From Rickettsiella endosymbiont of Miltochrista miniata (GTDB lineage Bacteria; Pseudomonadota; Gammaproteobacteria; Diplorickettsiales; Diplorickettsiaceae), in contig NZ_OZ035017.1 of assembly GCF_964031245.1 (NCBI RefSeq), positions 1,271,402-1,335,401 on the forward strand: DNA of 64,000 bases. Direction: 5' to 3'. Positions 58,593-64,000 of this stretch are shown one piece after another (position 1 is the first letter of the stretch; every line of letters starts with the position of its first letter). Made by a program: the position numbers and the translations under genes. The notes beneath the pieces are model-generated. The model ran no database searches, was not told the DNA's origin, and saw only the letters and a program-made list of their open reading frames with translations.

Positions 58593-59270
58593 TTATGAAA
58601 GAAACTGCGATTTTGATAACCATGATGGATCAGGATAGTAAGCAAATACTAGCGTTCCGTTTTTAATCGAATGGATTAATGAATCGGCAACCGCTGGACT
58701 GACTGCAAAACAACCCCAACTTCGTCCTAGACGACCATGCTGCTGCGCAAATTGCGCTGTTGCATAATCCGCCTTATGGACTACGATAGCACGAGATTCC
58801 GCCCTATCGTTAAATCCTTGTTCTAAACCTTTTAACTTTAATGAATAGCCGTGTTTACCCTGATAAGTTGATTCAGTTAAAAACACACCTAAACTTGACT
58901 CTAAACTTCCTGGTCTATCTGAGAAGGAAGTTGCATAGTTGCCACCACTGTTTTGTCCGTGGGCAACGTAATCATTAAAAAGCACAGAGTTGTTGTTAAG
59001 GTCTAATACCCACAATCTTTTTGCTGTTGATGGCTTAGTATAATCAATAATCGTTAAAATATGTTGATTGTCTAAACCTTCCTGTCTAGCTTTGTTATAA
59101 GCTTCTAAACCTAACTGTAATACTTTAGGATTAAGGCCTGGAGCTCGCTCACCGAACTGCTGTAGCTCAGCTTGCACGTTAGCGTCCTGGCTTACTGGAC
59201 TAGCATTAACGGTCATCACGAAGAGACCACTGGCTAGCAGTAATAAACTTGTTATTTTCTTTAATATCAC
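58593..59270 (-). CDS. Secreted L,D-transpeptidase-like (YkuD-type) catalytic protein
   Basis: A periplasmic protein of 225 residues when started at the GTG at 59270, which is preceded by a G-rich Shine-Dalgarno stretch and begins a signal peptide (VILKKITSLLLLASGLFVMTVNASP). The C-terminal domain contains RAIVVHKADYATAQFAQQHGRLGRSWGCFAVSP, with the His and the catalytic Cys of the murein L,D-transpeptidase catalytic domain family (YkuD-like, SWGCFAV). Such enzymes form 3-3 crosslinks or attach lipoproteins to peptidoglycan, but this subfamily is little characterised. A longer TTG-started frame from 59330 lacks a signal-peptide start. Confidence 0.88.
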   Translation of the reverse strand: MILKKITSLLLLASGLFVMTVNASPVSQDANVQAELQQFGERAPGLNPKVLQLGLEAYNKARQEGLDNQHILTIIDYTKPSTAKRLWVLDLNNNSVLFNDYVAHGQNSGGNYATSFSDRPGSLESSLGVFLTESTYQGKHGYSLKLKGLEQGFNDRAESRAIVVHKADYATAQFAQQHGRLGRSWGCFAVSPAVADSLIHSIKNGTLVFAYYPDPSWLSKSQFLS

Positions 59271-59330
59271 TATATAACCCCCCCTCTGCTTATTTAGCAG
59301 AAGAAGACCACTATAGCATAATTCGTACAA

Positions 59331-59673
59331 TATTTGAACGCTTTTGGCTCGATTTGCTAGTTAAAAGGCTTACATTTCTATTTCTAGCTCGTAAGCCTTT
59401 AAAGGACAAAATGATGCTCTTCTTAGGAGGCAAAAAACCTCGTAGGTAAATTCACTTCAGGCCCTTTTCTATGCAGAACAGTCCTCTCAAAAAAATAAGC
59501 TATTTCTGTTTATAATCCTTCAACGCTAAATACCCTTTAAAAATCTCTTTTTATTAGTCTAAATTCAAGGGCTCTCCTATTAAGATTCCAATTAAACTTA
59601 GCGTTTATTTTTAACCTATTTTTATCATTATAACCAAAAACTGGATTAATTTTTCTCAATAGCTATCTAAAAA
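59331..59673. other. Intergenic region with a perfect 10-bp hairpin
   Basis: No credible gene. AAAGGCTTAC (59364-59373) and GTAAGCCTTT (59391-59400) form a perfect 10-bp stem with a 17-nt loop. GAGG-CAAAAAA-CCTC near 59427-59441 is a second, weaker hairpin. Neither has a T-run on the plus side. The remainder is AT-rich. Confidence 0.5.
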
Positions 59674-60063
59674 TTACTTCATTTTTCTCGGTCTACCACG
59701 CTTACGAATAGTACCTGTTTTAGCTATATTGAGCTGAGATGGTCTTGCCCGACCTTTTGTCGTTAACATTCTTTTCATTCTTTTTCTATTTCCTTTAGCC
59801 TTTGCAACGGCTAAAGCTTTGAAATTAGCTTCCATTTTTTTATGTTCAATTTTGACAACTTTTTCGAGCGCTTTTTGATAAGCTTCTTGCTCAGCAATCT
59901 TCAGTTTTTCTTTGAAATTGGCTTTCAGCATAGCAATCTTGGCACGTAAAGCCTTTTGCGTTGTACGAGCATTTAAAGCAGCCTTACTACGTTGCATTTT
60001 TTTTGCAGCACTTAAAGGTGGTCTACCTCGTTTAGTTTTTGTTTGTATTTTAGCATTCGTCAT
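59674..60063 (-). CDS. Highly basic AT-hook DNA-binding protein
   Basis: A 129-residue protein of extreme basic charge. AT-hook cores occur at both ends: KRGRPPLS (about 12-19) and KRGRPRKMK (about 121-129), plus a looser KGRARPSQ (about 103-110). Between them lies an Ala/Lys/Glu-rich, helix- or coiled-coil-prone stretch (KEKLKIAEQEAYQKALEKVVKIEHKK). AT-hooks bind the minor groove of AT-rich DNA, so this is probably a nucleoid-associated protein. Because AT-hooks are rare in bacteria and common in eukaryotes, a nucleus-targeted effector is a second possibility. The AAGGA ribosome-binding site before the ATG supports expression. Repeat A7 begins 40 bp upstream. Confidence 0.8.
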   Translation of the reverse strand: MTNAKIQTKTKRGRPPLSAAKKMQRSKAALNARTTQKALRAKIAMLKANFKEKLKIAEQEAYQKALEKVVKIEHKKMEANFKALAVAKAKGNRKRMKRMLTTKGRARPSQLNIAKTGTIRKRGRPRKMK

Positions 60064-60103
60064 ATGTGTTCCTTAGAGTTAATATAATATCAATCAACCA
60101 ATA

Positions 60104-60229
60104 TATACTCTTCGCACTTGAATTTTTGTCTATGTTGCCGCTCAATTCGCAATCCTCATGTATTTTGAATACACTCCGGTTGCTTCATTCTCGCGGCGCC
60201 TTGACAAAAATCCAATTACTATGAGTATA
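60104..60229 (+). repeat. Repeat family A, copy A7
   Basis: A full copy with perfect TATACTC/GAGTATA ends, located between the AT-hook gene and the gltA 3' end. It shares with A3 the variant CTATGAGTATA at the right end, where other copies have CTGTGAGTATA, which suggests a subfamily. Confidence 0.92.
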
Positions 60230-60429
60230 CCTTCTTAAAATTAAGGTGATATTAAATAATATTTTCTTTAATTAAGAAGTATAAACCTAAATAGAAATTT
60301 TATTATATCGATAAATTACAGATAATTCAGCAATATTTTATCGCCATTAAAAAATTCGGTATTTTTATCGTATTTTTTAACTGCTAAATTTCTAATTTAA
60401 TAGACAGCCAATTATTTATGGGGATTTCA
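60230..60429. other. AT-rich interval downstream of gltA
   Basis: There is no gene. CTTCTTAA (60231-60238) and TTAAGAAG (60272-60279) are inverted, with 33 nt between. The rest is A/T-rich. I see no convincing intrinsic terminator for gltA. Confidence 0.4.
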
Positions 60430-61752
60430 TTATCTTTTTTCAATAGGTATATAATTTCTTTGCGTATTTCCTATATATAATTGTCTAGGTCTGGCAATAC
60501 GCAGTTTAGGATCGGCCATCATCTCTTCCCATTGTGAGACCCAACCTACTGTGCGAGCTAGCGCAAAAATAACTGTAAACATATTGGTAGGAATTCCTAA
60601 AGCACTTAAAGTAATACCTGAGTAAAAATCAACATTAGGATATAATTTTCTTTCAACAAAATAAGGGTCTTCTAAAGCAATTTTCTCTAAAGCTAATGCA
60701 AGTTTAAATAAAGGTACTTCTTTTTGCCCAGTTTCTTCCAGCACATCATGACATGTCTTTTTCATCACTGATGCTCGTGGATCATAATTTTTATATACAC
60801 GATGTCCAAAACCCATTAATCGAAAAGGATCATTAGGATCTTTCGCTTTGTCGATATAATGATTAATTCGTGAAATATCTCCTATTTCAAGCAACATATT
60901 TAAGCATGCTTCGTTAGCGCCACCATGAGCAGGGCCCCATAAAGCGGCTATCCCTGCAGAAATGCAAGCATAGGGGTTAGCACCCGTTGAACCTGCAAGT
61001 CTCACAGTAGAAGTAGAAGCATTTTGTTCATGATCAGCATGTAAAATAAAAATTTTATCTAACGCTCGGGCTAACACCGGATTAGGCGGGTTTTCTTCGG
61101 TTGGAACCCCAAACATCATATGCATAAAATTCTCTGCATAACTCAAATGATTGAGAGGATACATAAAAGGTAATCCTGTCGCATATTTGTAGGACATAGC
61201 AGCGAGTGTTGGCATTTTAGCAATTAATCTTAATGCAGCTAATTTACGATGTTCTTTATTATGAATATCCAACAAATCATGATAGAAAGCGGATAATGCC
61301 CCAACAACACCCAGCATAATTGCCATGGGATGAGCATCTCTGCGAAATCCATGAAAAAAATGACGTAACTGCTCATGCACCATAGTATGTTGATTAATTT
61401 CTTCGTTAAAACCCTGCTTTTGAATTTGATCGGGTAACTCACCATGAAGCAATAGATAAGCAACTTCTATAAAGTCTGATTTTTCTGCAAGCTGATCAAT
61501 CGAATAACCACGATAAAGCAAGATGCCTTTATCACCATCGATAAATGTTATTTTAGAGGAACAGGATGCAGTAGATAGAAATCCCGGATCAAAGGTAAAG
61601 CGATTAACTTTTGCCAATTGAGTCACGTCAATAACATCAGGTCCTAATGTTGCTTTGCAAACAGGCAAATTAATAGGAGATAGATCATTAATCGTTAAAA
61701 TTGCCGTGGAAGAAGATAAATCTTTAGTGGTTACTTCCGCAGATTGAGTCAT
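60430..61752 (-). CDS. gltA: Type II citrate synthase
   Basis: GltA condenses oxaloacetate and acetyl-CoA at the entry to the TCA cycle. The 440 residues contain [63 protein letters not shown] and [14 protein letters not shown], which hold the catalytic His residues, and the Asp-bearing VDFYSGITL. It is the hexameric NADH-sensitive type by length. It is divergent from rluC across a 170-bp gap that should carry both promoters. Confidence 0.97.
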   Translation of the reverse strand: MTQSAEVTTKDLSSSTAILTINDLSPINLPVCKATLGPDVIDVTQLAKVNRFTFDPGFLSTASCSSKITFIDGDKGILLYRGYSIDQLAEKSDFIEVAYLLLHGELPDQIQKQGFNEEINQHTMVHEQLRHFFHGFRRDAHPMAIMLGVVGALSAFYHDLLDIHNKEHRKLAALRLIAKMPTLAAMSYKYATGLPFMYPLNHLSYAENFMHMMFGVPTEENPPNPVLARALDKIFILHADHEQNASTSTVRLAGSTGANPYACISAGIAALWGPAHGGANEACLNMLLEIGDISRINHYIDKAKDPNDPFRLMGFGHRVYKNYDPRASVMKKTCHDVLEETGQKEVPLFKLALALEKIALEDPYFVERKLYPNVDFYSGITLSALGIPTNMFTVIFALARTVGWVSQWEEMMADPKLRIARPRQLYIGNTQRNYIPIEKR

Positions 61753-61922
61753 AATAGCCTCTGAATTTATAAATTTAATTTCGTCGCCAACTAAACTAGC
61801 AATTACCTAAAAAGAGGGATGATATATAACAAAGATAAAATACTGATGTCAATTTCGGCAACTTGAAGATTTTATCAAATAATTAGAAAGCGATGCTAGA
61901 TTTGTGCTAGATTAACGATATT

Positions 61923-62867
61923 GTGCAAACTATTCAACACTTAACTATAACCAATGACCACTCAGGCCAGAGACTCGACAATTTTTTAATGTCGCGGTTA
62001 AAAGGTCTGCCTAAAAGTCGCCTTTATCGAATCATACGAAAGGGTGAATTACGCGTCAATAAAAAAAGAGTAAAACCAGATTATCGTCTACAAGATGGAG
62101 ATATTATTCGAATCCCTCCACTACGACTTGCCCCACCTGCAACAAAAAATATTTTGAATGAAAAACTAGCTGCACTTCTTGAAAAAGCAATTATTTTTGA
62201 AGACAAACATTTTTTAGCCCTCAACAAACCTAGCGGTGTTGCTGTCCATGGCGGCAGCGGGATACATTTAGGCATTATAGAGGCTTTACGTTTACTGCGA
62301 CCACAATTAAAATTCTTAGAATTAGTCCACCGCTTAGATCGCGACACTTCTGGTTGCTTATTAGTAGCTAAAAAAAGTAGTGTTTTAAAAGAACTACATG
62401 AGTTATTACGCTCGGGTGAGATTAAAAAGACATATATTGCTTTAGTAGCAGGACATTGGCCTAAATCGTTATTAAAAGTGGACGTTCCTTTATATAAAAA
62501 TCAATTGCAATCAGGAGAGCGCATTGTACGTGTCCAAACAGAGGGTAAAAATTCCTTAACTATATTTTCCGTACAACATTATTATGCTGAATCTACCTTA
62601 GTTGCAGCAATGCCTATCACTGGGCGTACGCATCAAATTCGCGTTCATGCCCAATTCGCCAAGCATCCTATCATTGGAGATGAAAAATATGGCGATAAAG
62701 AAATCAATAAAAAGATGCGTCAATTAGGTTGTAAACGACTTTTCTTACATGCTAGCCAACTTGAATTTACTTTACACTCGATAGAGAAAACCATAACGCT
62801 AAATGCTGAATTACCAGAAGATTTAAACCAATTTTTAAAACACTTAACCCCTTTATCTTCAGATTAG
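61923..62867 (+). CDS. rluC: 23S rRNA pseudouridine synthase RluC
   Basis: RluC makes pseudouridines 955, 2504 and 2580 in 23S rRNA. The S4 domain (GQRLDNFLMSRLKGLPKSRLYRIIRKGELRVNKKRVKP) and catalytic Asp in LVHRLDRDTSGCLL are evident, with PITGRTHQIRVHAQFAKHPIIGD following. At 314 residues it fits RluC. The start is GTG at 61923 with a weak ribosome-binding site. Its stop codon abuts the stop of the convergent adk gene, leaving no intergenic space. Confidence 0.93.
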   Translation: MQTIQHLTITNDHSGQRLDNFLMSRLKGLPKSRLYRIIRKGELRVNKKRVKPDYRLQDGDIIRIPPLRLAPPATKNILNEKLAALLEKAIIFEDKHFLALNKPSGVAVHGGSGIHLGIIEALRLLRPQLKFLELVHRLDRDTSGCLLVAKKSSVLKELHELLRSGEIKKTYIALVAGHWPKSLLKVDVPLYKNQLQSGERIVRVQTEGKNSLTIFSVQHYYAESTLVAAMPITGRTHQIRVHAQFAKHPIIGDEKYGDKEINKKMRQLGCKRLFLHASQLEFTLHSIEKTITLNAELPEDLNQFLKHLTPLSSD

Positions 62868-63536
62868 TTATTTATTCATGTTTTCCTTTAAGGCTGAAAA
62901 AATATGTTTGCGAACCTCTTCAACATCAGCATGACCATTAATTGAAATATAACAAGGTGCACCCGGATCACCTCGACGCTGCCACTCTTTGTAATAACAA
63001 AGTAACGGTTTGGTCTGTTGGTGATAAATGCGCAAACGTTCACGTACAGTTGCTTCGGTATCATCTTTACGTTGAATAAGATCTTCTCCCGTTACATCGT
63101 CTTTGTTCGGAATTTTTGGTGGATTATACAATGTATGATAAATACGTCCGGAAGCCGGGTGAATGCGCCGCCCACTTAGGCGTTTGACGATCTCATCATC
63201 TTCTACTTTAATCTCGATAACAAAATCAATACAAATTCCATTAGCCCTTATCGCTTCGGCCTGCGGTAAAGTGCGTGGAAACCCATCAAATAAAAAACCA
63301 TTGATACAATCTGCTTGTTGGATACGAGCTTCGACCAACTCGATAATAACTTGGTCAGAAATTAGTTGCCCCGAGTCCATTAAAGCTTTGGCTTGTAGAC
63401 CCACAGGGGTACCTTGACTCACAGCAGCACGTAACATATCTCCGGTAGAAACTTGAGGAATACGGTAGTAAATCGTTAAAAATTTTGCTTGGGTACCCTT
63501 TCCTGCCCCAGGTGCCCCTAATAAAATAATTCTCAT
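62868..63536 (-). CDS. adk: Adenylate kinase
   Basis: Adk equilibrates ATP + AMP with 2 ADP. The 222-residue long-form enzyme has the P-loop [16 protein letters not shown], the AMP-binding [10 protein letters not shown], the [13 protein letters not shown] segment, and a LID domain ([20 protein letters not shown]) that lacks the zinc cysteines, as in most gammaproteobacteria. It converges on rluC with no gap. Confidence 0.97.
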   Translation of the reverse strand: MRIILLGAPGAGKGTQAKFLTIYYRIPQVSTGDMLRAAVSQGTPVGLQAKALMDSGQLISDQVIIELVEARIQQADCINGFLFDGFPRTLPQAEAIRANGICIDFVIEIKVEDDEIVKRLSGRRIHPASGRIYHTLYNPPKIPNKDDVTGEDLIQRKDDTEATVRERLRIYHQQTKPLLCYYKEWQRRGDPGAPCYISINGHADVEEVRKHIFSALKENMNK

Positions 63537-63953
63537 GTTCTATTTTTATCTCAAGTAAGTGTCTAAAGGTCATCCATAAAAGCCGGATTCAGACTAGCCA
63601 GAAGTCTAAAAATATGCTTTTATCAGTTTCTGATTTTTGCAGCCCCATAATAAAGGACGTACCCTCGCTGGCCCTGTAAAATAACCATGCCAAAATCAGA
63701 TCAATCTAAAAAGTTTCGAAAGAAGTCTACTATAAAAAGCGACAAAACATGTAGGGGTCTTTTCAGGAAATCTACTCAATCTACTGCTGTCGGTAAGAAC
63801 ACGTCAGAAAATATGATTTTTGGCCTGTCATAGCCCAAGACGTTTAGTAGATAGGCAATAAGATTTATTGCTGGATAATCATATCATCTGACAGTCGTCA
63901 GCATAGATTAGTTTATATTAAAGGTGTTTTTTATCTCTAACTAAGATGGCCCT
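63537..63953. other. Intergenic region between adk and the exonuclease gene
   Basis: A 417-bp gap. It contains one 48-codon open frame, 63687-63833 on the plus strand, coding a basic Ser/Lys/Arg-rich peptide (MPKSDQSKKFRKKSTIK...), with no ribosome-binding site. I do not call it a gene. No tRNA or terminator is evident; the region holds the promoters of the divergent genes. Confidence 0.4.
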
Positions 63954-64000
63954 ATGAATACGTTTGTTTTTGATATTGAAACTGTTCCTGATGTAAAGAA
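63954..64000 (+). CDS. 3'-5' exonuclease (PolB-type exonuclease domain), 5' end only
   Basis: Only the first 15 codons are visible: MNTFVFDIETVPDVK. The FDIETVPD motif is the Exo I signature of the predicted PolB-like 3'-5' exonuclease family (PF10108), with the first catalytic Asp and Glu. No strong ribosome-binding site is seen. The rest is beyond the right edge, so the call relies on one motif. Confidence 0.65.
   Translation, partial: MNTFVFDIETVPDVK

Noticed and set aside
59374-59390. GAGCTAGAAATAG on the minus strand, identical to part of the engineered Cas9 guide-RNA scaffold.
   Set aside because: Only 13 bases match, there is no anti-repeat or nexus, and no cas gene or CRISPR array is present. 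It is the loop of an unrelated hairpin, so the match is chance.
63687-63833. A 48-codon basic open frame downstream of the adk promoter region.
   Set aside because: No ribosome-binding site and no family. Too short to support without expression data.

Overview
This 64 kb window is an AT-rich bacterial chromosome segment. Its gene content is gammaproteobacterial: the ffh-rpsP-rimM-trmD-rplS block with ypjD/yfjD divergent to it, bamD divergent to rluD-pgeF, groES-groEL, lptF-lptG, minD-minE and ubiG-gph. Low G+C, many dispersed short repeats, a 180-kDa NAD-glutamate dehydrogenase, type IV pilus minor pilins, comEC and a putative Csr/Rsm-type decoy RNA together suggest a host-associated member of the Legionellales (Coxiella/Rickettsiella side). 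That placement is inferred from content, not from a search.

Layout. 1-4.3 kb: the 5' part of ftsQ and dnaE, both on the minus strand. 4.5-13.3 kb: an accessory pair made of a 2087-residue single-module FkbH/NRPS megasynthase followed by a soluble PAS-hybrid histidine kinase. 13.4-18.3 kb: gdhB. 18.5-25.3 kb: ubiG, gph, an unknown protein, yciA, minDE, recO, a glycine-zipper lipoprotein and ampG. 25.3-28.6 kb: a heat-shock-type promoter, groES-groEL and htpX. 28.6-34.4 kb: a beta-oxidation block (fadE, fadI, fadJ). 34.4-36.3 kb: pilV-pilW-pilX. 36.4-45.2 kb: a lipoprotein, pepA, lptFG, nadE, bamD, rluD and pgeF. 45.3-52.7 kb: an outer-membrane protein, yfjD, a short ypjD, the ffh-to-rplS operon and an alkyltransferase. 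52.7-55.5 kb: the Rsm-like RNA and comEC. 55.6-64 kb: a small unknown, pit, dapE, an L,D-transpeptidase-like protein, an AT-hook protein, gltA, rluC, adk and the start of a PolB-type exonuclease gene.

Two dispersed repeat families run through the window. Family A (seven copies of about 126 bp, ends TATACTC/GAGTATA) looks like a MITE inserted at TA dinucleotides. It often lies just upstream of genes, and one copy supplies the stop codon of fadI. Family B (three copies of about 90-97 bp) is a GC-rich palindromic repeat, and one copy separates pilW from pilX. I saw no transposase, CRISPR array, rRNA or tRNA.

The least ordinary items are the megasynthase (FkbH-like HAD loading domain, ACP, condensation, adenylation, PCP, thioesterase), which implies a small acyl-amino-acid product, and the putative CsrA-titrating RNA at 52966-53070. 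Housekeeping assignments are secure. Claims about regulation, insertion mechanism and product chemistry are inference.
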